This document shows, in pieces, positions 36,926 to 46,377 of a stretch of 64,000 bases of DNA (positions are counted from its first letter, which is position 1; each line of letters begins with the position of its first letter). Position numbers and translations under genes: made by a program. Location of the stretch: positions 62,572 through 126,571 of the forward strand of contig NZ_BMSK01000016.1 in the NCBI RefSeq assembly GCF_014649115.1, written 5' to 3'. The notes beneath the pieces were generated by a model, which was given only the letters and a program-made list of their open reading frames with translations, was not told the origin of the DNA and made no database searches. This DNA comes from Streptomyces eurythermus (lineage in GTDB: Bacteria; Actinomycetota; Actinomycetes; Streptomycetales; Streptomycetaceae).

Positions 36926-37058
36926 GTATTGCCAACTGTCAAGTCGAGCGTCATGTGAGTCGTCTGACGGTGACTCGGCTGGTTCCCGATTTCCTACTGA
37001 AAACAGCACAGTTTGCTGTCATTGAGGTCGTCATGTAGAGTCATGAAACGCTTGACAA
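36926..37058. promoter_or_regulatory. Divergent promoter with shared TGTCAAG/GAGTCATGA/CTTGACA motifs
   Basis: The 244 bases between the NADP reductase and nucleotidyltransferase genes carry TGTCAAG at 36937, GAGTCATGA at 37038-37046 and CGCTTGACA at 37049-37057. GAGTCATGA is identical to the word at 46144 in the XRE-TPR/peptide promoter, and CTTGACA to words in the 16.8 kb promoter. No gene fits in this stretch. Confidence 0.55.
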
Positions 37059-37120
37059 GAGGAGTGCGGGCGTTGTTCCATCGTGCTGTTGGGCGCCAAT
37101 CAGCGGGGAGGAGACGGCGG

Positions 37121-38461
37121 ATGCACCGGATGGAAGAAGAGACGGTCGGGATCATCCTGGCCGGCGGGCGTGGGGAGCGGGCGAAGCCGATCACGCTCGA
37201 ATCGTCGGACTACATCAGGAGCAAGGCGCTGATCCCCTTCGTGGGCCGCCCGCTCATCGAATGGGTGGTCAAGGCGTGCCGGGAACAGGGCATCCGCCGG
37301 TTCTACGTGGTCGCGCAGGGGCTGGAGAACCGCAACCAGATCAAGCTCGTGCTGGGGTACGGCGAGGCGTACGGCGTGGAGATCCGCTACTCACGCTCGC
37401 GCTTCGACCGCTACAACGTGGGCTCGGGCGCCGCCACGCTCCACAACATCGAGCAGTGGGACCTCGGCGGCCAGGCCCTCGTACTGCCGATCGACTCGGT
37501 GTTCGACTTCTCTCTCGAGGAGATGAACGCGACGCGCCTCGAAAGCAACGCCGTGGTCACCATCGCCACGGTGGAGCGCACCGCCGAGGAAGTGGCGGGC
37601 AAGTACGGCGCGCTGCGCACCGACGGCAGGGGGCTGGTCGAGGGCTTCCTGGAGAAGCCGGGCCTGAGCGAGATCGGGCAGATCTTCCCCGACGCCCTCG
37701 GCGGAGACGCGTACATCCCGACGAACGCCGGCATGTACCTGATCGACTGTGCCCAGCTGCGCCGGGCTGCCCGGGACCCGGAACTGCTGCGCATGTCCCA
37801 GCAGCGTCTGGACTGGGGATCCGACCTGCTGCCCTGGCTGGTCGGCCACGGCCACCCGGTGGCCGCCCGGCGCATCCGCAGGCTGGGCGACCTGGGCAAC
37901 GTCGCCGACTACCTGCACACCCTGATCGACGTCCTGGACGGCGACTACGAGCAGATGAACGACCTGATGACCGCCCCCGACTCCACCCACCCCCGCTACT
38001 GGATCCACGAGTCCAGCCTCCGCACGAAGGACTCCCGGACCGGGACGACGCTGGCCGAGAAGATCGAGAACGGCAGCGTCGTCATCGGACCCGGCGTGCG
38101 GATCGGCCGGCACGTGGAGGTCGGCCCCGGCGTCGAGCTGGAGTACGCGGACATCGGCGACGGCGTGGACCTCCACGAGGGCGCCCGGCTGTCCCGGACG
38201 GTGTGCGGCGACGCCGCGATGGTGGGGCCGTACGCCCAGATCAGCGACGCGTATCTGGGCCCCATGGTGCAGGTCCGGTCCAGCCGGCGAAAGCCCGTCC
38301 GCCTGGACGACTACTCGGCCATCGGGGACGGAGCCCATCTGTGGGCCGGGACGCGCCTGTCCGGGATCAGCGTCTACCCGCGCCTGGAGGTGCCCGCGCT
38401 GTCCGGGCTGCCGCTCGGCACCACCCTCACCAGCGCCAGCGACATCCTGCGCTGGGTCTGA
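37121..38461 (+). CDS. Sugar nucleotidyltransferase with left-handed beta-helix (GlgC-like)
   Basis: A 446-residue NDP-sugar pyrophosphorylase. The N-terminal domain has VGIILAGGRGERAKPIT (nucleotide loop), ALIPFVGRPLIEWVV, IDSVFDFS and YIPTNAGMYLID. The C-terminal 130 residues contain hexapeptide-type repeats (VVIGPGVRIGRHVEVGPGVE). It resembles ADP-glucose pyrophosphorylase in size and design, but the signature loop differs from typical GlgC (ERAKPITLESSDYIRSKALIP), so the base and sugar are uncertain. I chose ATG 37121, seven bases after GGGGAGGAG; ATG 37130 is an alternative. It likely feeds the GlgM-type transferase at 46378. Confidence 0.87.
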   Translation: MHRMEEETVGIILAGGRGERAKPITLESSDYIRSKALIPFVGRPLIEWVVKACREQGIRRFYVVAQGLENRNQIKLVLGYGEAYGVEIRYSRSRFDRYNVGSGAATLHNIEQWDLGGQALVLPIDSVFDFSLEEMNATRLESNAVVTIATVERTAEEVAGKYGALRTDGRGLVEGFLEKPGLSEIGQIFPDALGGDAYIPTNAGMYLIDCAQLRRAARDPELLRMSQQRLDWGSDLLPWLVGHGHPVAARRIRRLGDLGNVADYLHTLIDVLDGDYEQMNDLMTAPDSTHPRYWIHESSLRTKDSRTGTTLAEKIENGSVVIGPGVRIGRHVEVGPGVELEYADIGDGVDLHEGARLSRTVCGDAAMVGPYAQISDAYLGPMVQVRSSRRKPVRLDDYSAIGDGAHLWAGTRLSGISVYPRLEVPALSGLPLGTTLTSASDILRWV

Positions 38462-38505
38462 CCGACGGCTTTCGTCCCGCCACCCTCAGTTGACCTGGAG
38501 TACTC

Positions 38506-39195
38506 ATGGACCGACCCATCACCGTGATCGGCGGTACCGGCAGTGTCGGGACCCTGATCGTCCGCAAGCTCCTGGACCGCGGTGAGCGAGTCCGCGTGGT
38601 GGGCCGCAGCGGACTGCGTGCCCAGAACCTGCCGGAAGGCGCGGTCTTCTTCCCCGGTGACGTACGCGACTGCGGGACGCTCACCACGCCGCTGGCCGAT
38701 GTGTCGGCCGTGGTCTTCAGCGTCGAGCCCGGTACCGCCAACACCGGCCCCGACAGCCCGAAGACCACCATGTACCAGGGCGTCTGCAACGCCCTGGCCG
38801 CCGCGGGCGCGGACGGCAACCGGCCGCACTTCACGCTGATCAGCCAGATCTTCGTCACCCGGCACGACCACCCGATCAACGCGTGGGGCGGCATGCTCGA
38901 CTGGCGTCTGGCCGGCGAGGACGCCGTACGCGAGTCGGGGCTGCCCTACACGGTCATCCGCCCCGGCTGGCTCACCCAGGTCCGCCCCGGGCAGGAACGG
39001 GTCCGGCTCGAACAGGGCGACCGCGGCGAGGGCAGTGTCTCCCGGGAGGACGTGGCCGAGGCGGCGGTGCGGTCGCTGGCCCTGCCGTCCGCCGACGGTC
39101 TGACCTTCGAGATCTTCAACGAGCCGGGTGCCCGGCGCACCGACTGGAACGACCTGTTCGCCTCGCTCGACCGCGACCAGGTGCCCGTCGGCTGA
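38506..39195 (+). CDS. NAD(P)-binding NmrA-like / atypical SDR protein
   Basis: A 229-residue Rossmann protein, paralogous to the one at 16942: TVIGGTGSVGTLIVRKLLDR at the cofactor site, VVFSVEPGTANTGPDSPKTT, MYQGVCNAL, GGMLDWRLAGEDAVRESGLP and YTVIRPGWLT. It starts after CTGGAG, 44 bases past the nucleotidyltransferase stop. The duplication of this reductase in two separate units of the locus suggests two related reduction or sensing steps. No substrate can be named. Confidence 0.85.
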   Translation: MDRPITVIGGTGSVGTLIVRKLLDRGERVRVVGRSGLRAQNLPEGAVFFPGDVRDCGTLTTPLADVSAVVFSVEPGTANTGPDSPKTTMYQGVCNALAAAGADGNRPHFTLISQIFVTRHDHPINAWGGMLDWRLAGEDAVRESGLPYTVIRPGWLTQVRPGQERVRLEQGDRGEGSVSREDVAEAAVRSLALPSADGLTFEIFNEPGARRTDWNDLFASLDRDQVPVG

Positions 39196-39275
39196 CCACC
39201 GCCACCGTTCCTGCCGTCGGTGTGCCCGACGCTCAGCAGATGTCAGTCCCGTATCGCCCAGGAATGGCTAACCAC

Positions 39276-41423
<2,148 letters not shown>

Positions 41424-41467
41424 CCGACGGCACCCCACCCCGCGACGAGGCCCTTCCCCTCCCGACT

Positions 41468-41520
41468 CCGGTCTCCCCGGCATCCGAACCAACCCCCGCG
41501 CCGGATGCCGGGGAGACCGG
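41468..41520. terminator. Strong terminator hairpin after glgX
   Basis: A perfect 19-bp inverted repeat (CCGGTCTCCCCGGCATCCG at 41468-41486 and its complement at 41502-41520) with a 15-base loop. Confidence 0.85.
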
Positions 41521-41635
41521 GCGGTTCAGCGGGCTGAACCACCCGATCGGATCCGTGGCCGATTGTCCACCGTGCTCCGCTCGCTCGTGAGCTGCGCCGA
41601 CACCGAACGACTCACAGGTAGCCGGGCTGTGCAAC

Positions 41636-41730
41636 ATACTTTCCCGGCAGTATCGTTCCGTGCGCTGCTCGGATCTCGACGAGGCGACCCGATCGCATGC
41701 ATGGCTGGTTTTCAAGGCGTGATACGCCTT
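41636..41730. promoter_or_regulatory. Palindromes upstream of the AfsA-family gene
   Basis: In the 264 bases between the glgX terminator and the AfsA-family start I see two symmetric elements and no gene. One is ATACT-N8-AGTAT at 41636-41653. The other is AAGGCGT-GAT-ACGCCTT at 41714-41730, a perfect 7-bp palindrome 54 bases before the start codon. Either could be an operator for a butyrolactone receptor or for the LysR-type domain encoded downstream. Confidence 0.45.
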
Positions 41731-41784
41731 CGGGGGGAGCACCGCGGGCCCCCTTGTGATCTCAGGAGTCTTGGGGAGGGTCTC

Positions 41785-42786
41785 ATGAGGACGGTCGCAC
41801 AGCATGCCCGTGACGTGGGGGTACCAGGAAATCGGCAACCCGGCGTACGTCCCGGCGATCCGCCCCCTTCCTCGCTGGTGACCGACGGCGTCCGCGCGAG
41901 CGACGGGCGGGTGCTCGTCGGTGTGCGGCTGCCTCGGCGGCACGCCCTGTACGAGCCGGACGCCGAGGGCCACCACGACCCCCTGCTCATGGCCGAAGCG
42001 ACACGGCAGGCCATGATCCACGCGACGCACGCGTTCTACGGAGTGCCCCTCGGACACCATCTGATCGTCCGTGACCTCGGCTTCCGCATCGAGGTTCCGG
42101 AGCTGCTCCGCACCGGCCCGGCACCGCTGCAGGTCGAGGTCGAACTGCGCCGGACGGAACAGGGCGGCCGGCCGGCCGGACGCACCCGGGCCCGGCTGGA
42201 CGCCGTGTGCCGGGTCGCGGGGCGGCGCTGTGCCTCCATGACACTCACCTGTCTCGCCGTCGGCAGCCGGATCTACGAGGCCCTGCGCACGCCGGCCCGT
42301 CCCGCCCCCGTTCCCCGCGCGCGGCGGTCGGACGAACCGCTGCCGGCGGCGGAGGTGGGCCGGTCCCGGCAGGACGGCGTACTGCTGAGTCCCGCCGGCC
42401 CGGACGAGCGGCGCGCCCTGCTGTGGCCCGACCCCGCACACCCGGCGTACGCCGACAGCGCCCTGGACCACGTGCCGGTCATGGTGCTGGCCGAGGCGTT
42501 CCGGCAGGCCGGGTACCGGGAACTGCGCCGCCGTGGGGGCGAGGGCAGCCGGCCGGGGCTGGTGGCGCTGGACATCTCCTTCACCGCGTTCGCGGAGCTG
42601 GGCGACGCCGTGGTCCTCTCGGCCGCGCGGACCTGCGCGGGCACCGCCGGATCCGGGGCGTCCGTGCATGTCACGGCCGCACAAGGCGGGCAGGTGGTGG
42701 CCGCGGGCACGGGCGTGTACGTCACCGCACCGGCGACCGGGCACCCGGCGAGCGCTGTCCGGCCCCGCCCGACGGATGTGTGGTAG
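41785..42786 (+). CDS. AfsA/ScbA-family signalling-molecule synthase
   Basis: A 333-residue protein with two AfsA-type hot-dog domains. The N-terminal repeat contains PRRHALYEPDAEGHHDPLLM and AEATRQAMIHATHAFYGVPL; the C-terminal repeat has DHVPVMVLAEAFRQAGYREL. The Glu/Arg of AExxRQ, held to be catalytic in AfsA, is present in both repeats. AfsA enzymes join a beta-ketoacyl chain to dihydroxyacetone phosphate, giving precursors of gamma-butyrolactones or furans. The ATG follows GGGGAGGG. The next gene, three bases on, encodes a HAD phosphatase domain that could supply the dephosphorylation step. No receptor (TetR type) gene is adjacent. Confidence 0.88.
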   Translation: MRTVAQHARDVGVPGNRQPGVRPGDPPPSSLVTDGVRASDGRVLVGVRLPRRHALYEPDAEGHHDPLLMAEATRQAMIHATHAFYGVPLGHHLIVRDLGFRIEVPELLRTGPAPLQVEVELRRTEQGGRPAGRTRARLDAVCRVAGRRCASMTLTCLAVGSRIYEALRTPARPAPVPRARRSDEPLPAAEVGRSRQDGVLLSPAGPDERRALLWPDPAHPAYADSALDHVPVMVLAEAFRQAGYRELRRRGGEGSRPGLVALDISFTAFAELGDAVVLSAARTCAGTAGSGASVHVTAAQGGQVVAAGTGVYVTAPATGHPASAVRPRPTDVW

Positions 42787-42789
42787 CCC

Positions 42790-43653
42790 ATGGAACTGCG
42801 GTACCTCACGGCGTTCTGCGAAGTGGCCAAGGAGCGCAGCTTCACCCGGGCCGCCGGCAATCTGCACTGCGCCCAGTCCACCATCACCGGTTACGTCAAG
42901 CACCTGGAGCACGCGCTCAGCACCGAACTGATCCGGCGCGGCGGGCGGCAACCGGTCGAACTGACCGAGGCCGGGGCGCTGTTCCTCGTCCGGGCCCGGC
43001 AGGTTCTCCAGGTCATGGAGACGGCGGACCGGGAGATCCGGGGAGTGGTGGAAGGCTCTCCTGCCGGGGGAGCGGCCGCGCCGGCGTCCGTGGTGGCCTT
43101 CTTCGACATCGACGAAACCCTCATCAGGGGCAGGAGCATGCCGGACTTCGTGGCCCACTGCCGCCGGCTGGGCCTACGGATCTCCGCGCGCGGGGTCCCC
43201 GAGGGCTGTACCCCGTCGGAACTCGCGCGTGCCGGACGCTCCTGGGTCGAGGCCGAACTGGCGCAGGAACGTTTCTTCCATGAGCCCGTACGACAGGCCC
43301 TGCGCCGGCACAAGGAGGACGGACACCATGTCGTCCTCGTCACCGGAGCGTTCGAGGCATGCGCCCGCTCCATCGCCGAGGCCGTGGCGGCGGACGACGT
43401 CCTCACCGGCGACAGCACGGCACCGGCCGCCGGACGCGACCAGGCGGAACGGGCCAGGGCCGTGATGCGCCGGTACGGGGCCCGCCCCGTGGACTGCTAT
43501 GCCTACGGCAACCACGCCGGCGACCTGCCGTTGCTGCAGTCGGTCGGGCACCCGGTGCTCGTGGGCGACGATCCCGAGCTGGACGTCTGGGCCCGGCAAG
43601 GCGGCTGGCTCCGGTTGCCCGGCGTGGAAACGAGCCGGGCGAGCCGTATCTGA
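42790..43653 (+). CDS. LysR-type HTH fused to HAD phosphatase domain
   Basis: A 287-residue fusion. Residues 1 to about 62 form a LysR-type winged HTH (MELRYLTAFCEVAKERSFTR, AAGNLHCAQSTITGYVKHLE), continuing through the linker helix to about 88. Instead of the usual effector domain, residues 100-280 form a HAD-IB hydrolase: VVAFFDIDETL with nucleophile Asp106 and Asp108, HHVVLVTGAFEACA (motif II) and YAYGNHAGDLPLL (motif IV). It is spaced three bases from the AfsA-family gene. A combined regulator and phosphatase, perhaps acting on the phosphorylated butenolide intermediate, is an attractive inference. Confidence 0.87.
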   Translation: MELRYLTAFCEVAKERSFTRAAGNLHCAQSTITGYVKHLEHALSTELIRRGGRQPVELTEAGALFLVRARQVLQVMETADREIRGVVEGSPAGGAAAPASVVAFFDIDETLIRGRSMPDFVAHCRRLGLRISARGVPEGCTPSELARAGRSWVEAELAQERFFHEPVRQALRRHKEDGHHVVLVTGAFEACARSIAEAVAADDVLTGDSTAPAAGRDQAERARAVMRRYGARPVDCYAYGNHAGDLPLLQSVGHPVLVGDDPELDVWARQGGWLRLPGVETSRASRI

Positions 43654-43657
43654 GGAC

Positions 43658-43697
43658 GCCGACGCCCTCCCGGGGCCTTTGCCGAGAGGGCGTCGGC
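43658..43697. terminator. Bidirectional terminator hairpin
   Basis: A perfect 12-bp stem (GCCGACGCCCTC and complement) with a 16-base loop between the convergent LysR-HAD and EthD genes. Confidence 0.75.
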
Positions 43698-43726
43698 TGT
43701 CACGCGTCGGGCGCGCGGCCCGGGCC

Positions 43727-44440
43727 TCAGCGCAGCAGGCGCTCGGTCCGGGCGAGGAGGGTGACGGCGTTGTCGCCACCCCGGGCGAGCAGTTCCCGGA
43801 ACGCGCCGGGGTCCTGCCGCACCCCCCGGGTGAAGTCGGTGAGCGTGGGCCACCACAGCTGGCGGGCGCCGAGGAACGGCGGGGTGTCGCCGTGGACGGT
43901 GCGGTCGGGACGGTTGCGGGTGTGCCGGAGGGCCCCGACGCGGCGGCCGAGGGCGCCGTCGTCCTCGCCGGCCCAGTCCGGACGCCCCTCGGGCCGGACG
44001 AACTGCAGGAGCTGGACGGACACGGGGAAGTCCAGGTAGTTCCACTGGGCATCCGCGTAAGCGGCGCCGTCCCGCACACCGGCCCGGGCCTGGAGGACCT
44101 CCTCCGTGGTGCTCAGCCACCGGAGCCTGGACCGGTCGCACCACAGGTCCTCGTCGGGCTGGACGTGGTCGGTGAACTGCGGTTCGTCGCTGAGCGCGAG
44201 CGCCTCCCCGGGGCTGTCGAACCCCGAGATCGCGACGCCCTCGTACTCCGTGGTCGCGGCGGCGAGGTACTCCGTCGTCTCGGCGTCGAGCAGTTCGGCG
44301 CGGATCCTGTGCGCCTGGGCGTAGCTGGTCAGTCCCGGGACGAGGCGGCCCATGGTGCCGTGCGGGTGGCGCCAGTGGTCGTGGAACTCCTGGAGCGTGA
44401 GACCCTCACGAGGCGCGACGAGGGCGAAGAAACGGATCAC
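43727..44440 (-). CDS. EthD-domain protein
   Basis: A 237-residue protein whose first half is an EthD domain: VIRFFALVAPREGLTLQEFH, then DHWRHPHGTMGRLVPGLTSY, the usual dimeric ferredoxin-like pattern. The second half has another such half-repeat (YLDFPVSVQLLQFVRPEG) and ends with LARTERLLR. I chose GTG 44440, which has AGGAG eight bases upstream; the longer frame to 44698 runs antisense and has no similarity. It lies downstream of the XRE-TPR gene on the same strand. It resembles the double EthD protein at 25095, suggesting a shared metabolite type. Confidence 0.8.
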   Translation of the reverse strand: MIRFFALVAPREGLTLQEFHDHWRHPHGTMGRLVPGLTSYAQAHRIRAELLDAETTEYLAAATTEYEGVAISGFDSPGEALALSDEPQFTDHVQPDEDLWCDRSRLRWLSTTEEVLQARAGVRDGAAYADAQWNYLDFPVSVQLLQFVRPEGRPDWAGEDDGALGRRVGALRHTRNRPDRTVHGDTPPFLGARQLWWPTLTDFTRGVRQDPGAFRELLARGGDNAVTLLARTERLLR

Positions 44441-44580
44441 GCGTGGGCTCCTTGCTGGTGGGGCCGGGAACGGAACGCCGCCCCGTGCCTGTGGAATGTG
44501 GTACGCGCCTTTCTCGCCGAGGGCTCCCGTGCCGGTGCCGGACGGCACCGGGCGGGCGGCACCGGTGGAACGCGGCGACT

Positions 44581-45924
44581 TCACCGCCCCTGGGTGCTCA
44601 AGGAGTTGCTGACCTGGGGCAGCGGGGTCAGGCCGACCATGGACAGCGCGGTCCGGTAGGCGTCGGTGGCCTTGTCGGGCTCCTCGCACCGGGACCACAG
44701 GTCGGCGATGGCACGCCAGAGACGGGCCGTGCTGCGACCGTCCTCGAGGTGCCGGACCTGGCGCTCGGCGGTGCGCAGCAGCGAGGCGACGCCGGCCCGG
44801 TCGCCCGAGAGCATCGTGGCCTCGGCCATGGCGAGCCGGGCGCGCACCGCTTGCGGACGCGGCTCCGAGCCGAGCAGCCCCAGCGCCCGGTCGGCGCGCG
44901 CCAGCGCGGCATCGGCCTGCCCGAGCTGGAGTTCGGCGAAGGCGAGGCCGATCTCGCAGCTCGCGCGCTCGACGTTGTTGCCCACCTCGATGAGAGCGGA
45001 GTGGGCCTCTTCGATGAGCTGCTTGGCGCGGGCGGTGTCCGAGCCGGGGACGAGCAGCATGATCCAGCCGCAGTTGTACTTGAGCATGGCCAGGTGGCGC
45101 GTGTTGTCGCCCTCGGCCATCAGGACCAGGGCGCGCTCGATCAGGGCGAGCGCCTCGCTCGAGTGTCCCCGGGACTCGGCCACCAGTCCCGCGTTCCAGT
45201 AGACCGCGCCGCGCCCGGCCCGCAGCCCGGTGTCCTCGGCCTTGTCCAGGAACCTGTTCGCGAGCAGTTGCGCCCGCGTGAGGTCACCGCGCTCCGTGTA
45301 GCACGCCACGAGGGACGAGCCGAGCTGCAGATGGTCGTCGGTGATGTCGAGGCCGAGGGCGTTCAGCTGGGCCAGGGCGTTCTCGCCCAGTTCGATCGCC
45401 AGCTTGAGATCGCCGGCGAGCCGGTAGCACCGGCACAGGGACACGGCCAGCTGCGCCCACTCCGCCGAGCCGGGCACCGTCTCGTCGTCGGAGTACAGCT
45501 CGTCGAGCAGGGTGATGGCCGCTTCGAGGCGGCCGAGCTTCTCCAGTGCCTGCGCCTGGCCGAGGCGGGCCCGGCGGACGGTCGCGGCGTCCAGCTGCGA
45601 GGAGTGGCCGAGCGCCTCGCTGTAGGCCTGGAGGGCCTCGCCGTCGTCGCCGTTGCGCAGGGCCATGTCCGCGAACGCGACCTTGAGCCGCAGTTCCTTC
45701 GCCTGCGAGTCGGCGCGTCCGCTGCGCAGGTACTCGACGGAGCAGGAGAGCTTCTCCGCGAGCGCCCGCAACACCGCGTCGGACGGTGACCGCTTCCCCG
45801 ATTCGATGAGGGACACATAACTGGCGGACACCTCCGGTGACGCCAAGTCCTGCTGCTGCAGCCCCTTCTGTCGACGCAACTCGCGAATCCGAGCGCCGAT
45901 CGAGGCTCCCTTGCTCTGTTCCAT
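44581..45924 (-). CDS. XRE-family HTH regulator with TPR sensor domain
   Basis: A 447-residue cytoplasmic regulator. Residues about 9-66 are an XRE HTH (IGARIRELRRQKGLQQQDLA, then VSASYVSLIESGKRSPSD). Residues about 80-440 form a continuous run of tetratricopeptide-like helical hairpins (ALQAYSEALGHSSQLDAATV, GRLEAAITLLDELYSD, GHSSEALALIERALVL and others). This layout is that of peptide-binding RRNPP regulators such as PlcR, although TPR regulators without peptide ligands also exist in Streptomyces. It starts after AAGGAG and is divergent from a 44-residue secreted peptide gene. It is the best candidate master regulator of the 16.9-47.6 kb locus. Confidence 0.9.
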   Translation of the reverse strand: MEQSKGASIGARIRELRRQKGLQQQDLASPEVSASYVSLIESGKRSPSDAVLRALAEKLSCSVEYLRSGRADSQAKELRLKVAFADMALRNGDDGEALQAYSEALGHSSQLDAATVRRARLGQAQALEKLGRLEAAITLLDELYSDDETVPGSAEWAQLAVSLCRCYRLAGDLKLAIELGENALAQLNALGLDITDDHLQLGSSLVACYTERGDLTRAQLLANRFLDKAEDTGLRAGRGAVYWNAGLVAESRGHSSEALALIERALVLMAEGDNTRHLAMLKYNCGWIMLLVPGSDTARAKQLIEEAHSALIEVGNNVERASCEIGLAFAELQLGQADAALARADRALGLLGSEPRPQAVRARLAMAEATMLSGDRAGVASLLRTAERQVRHLEDGRSTARLWRAIADLWSRCEEPDKATDAYRTALSMVGLTPLPQVSNSLSTQGR

Positions 45925-45950
45925 CTCACTCCTTGGCCCTCAGACCTGCC

Positions 45951-46176
45951 TGACTCATGCCTACTTGCATGACTCACCGTTGTCAAGTCTCGTCGGTGAC
46001 GCTTGTCGAGTCGGGCTGTCACATGGGGTTTTTACCTCGCCTTGGTCGTCGCTGCGGGCCGGTGAAACGTCCGCCCTCCGCGTGACCAGCCAGCACGCCG
46101 CCGGGGTGGCTGTATACCGACGCATGACTTGAATTGACTTAGTGAGTCATGAGTGTTTGACTCATCGTGTCAAGCG
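45951..46176. promoter_or_regulatory. Divergent promoter of XRE-TPR and peptide genes, motif-rich
   Basis: Repeated words fill this region: TGACTCATGC at 45951 facing GCATGACTCA at 45967 (an imperfect inverted pair with a six-base gap), TGTCAAG at 45981, GCATGACTT at 46122, GAGTCATGA at 46144, TTGACTCAT at 46157 and TGTCAAGCG at 46168. The same words recur at 16.8 and 37.0 kb. These are good candidate binding sites for the XRE-TPR protein. Confidence 0.6.
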
Positions 46177-46208
46177 AATCCCACCCAGTGGGTTGTGAAG
46201 GGGTTGTC

Positions 46209-46343
46209 ATGTTTGTCAGGCTCGTTTCTCTCGTGATCATCGCTCTGCTGGCCGTGACGTCCGGTGCCGCGGGCGTGGCCGTGGCCGACACGGCGGGCAC
46301 CGAGCAGCAAGTCACCGTCAACGACCTGCTGCCCTGCTGCTGA
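46209..46343 (+). CDS. 44-residue secreted peptide, candidate signalling pheromone precursor
   Basis: A short gene: ATG at 46209, stop at 46341-46343, with AAGGGG about eight bases upstream. The product begins MFVRLVSLVIIALLAVTSGA, a clear Sec signal sequence, and has an AxA cleavage site (AVA before Asp27). The predicted mature part is 18 residues, DTAGTEQQVTVNDLLPCC, ending in two cysteines. It is divergent from an XRE-TPR regulator and lies 34 bases before the GlgM-type gene. The arrangement copies peptide pheromone/RRNPP pairs (such as PapR with PlcR); a non-signalling secreted microprotein remains possible. Confidence 0.6.
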   Translation: MFVRLVSLVIIALLAVTSGAAGVAVADTAGTEQQVTVNDLLPCC

Positions 46344-46377
46344 GTTGCCACATCACGACACTGGAGGGGGGCGGTCG

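Noticed and set aside
46264..46377. Upstream extension of the GlgM-type gene
   Set aside because: It overlaps the secreted peptide gene in another frame; a strong ribosome site precedes ATG 46378, where family similarity begins.
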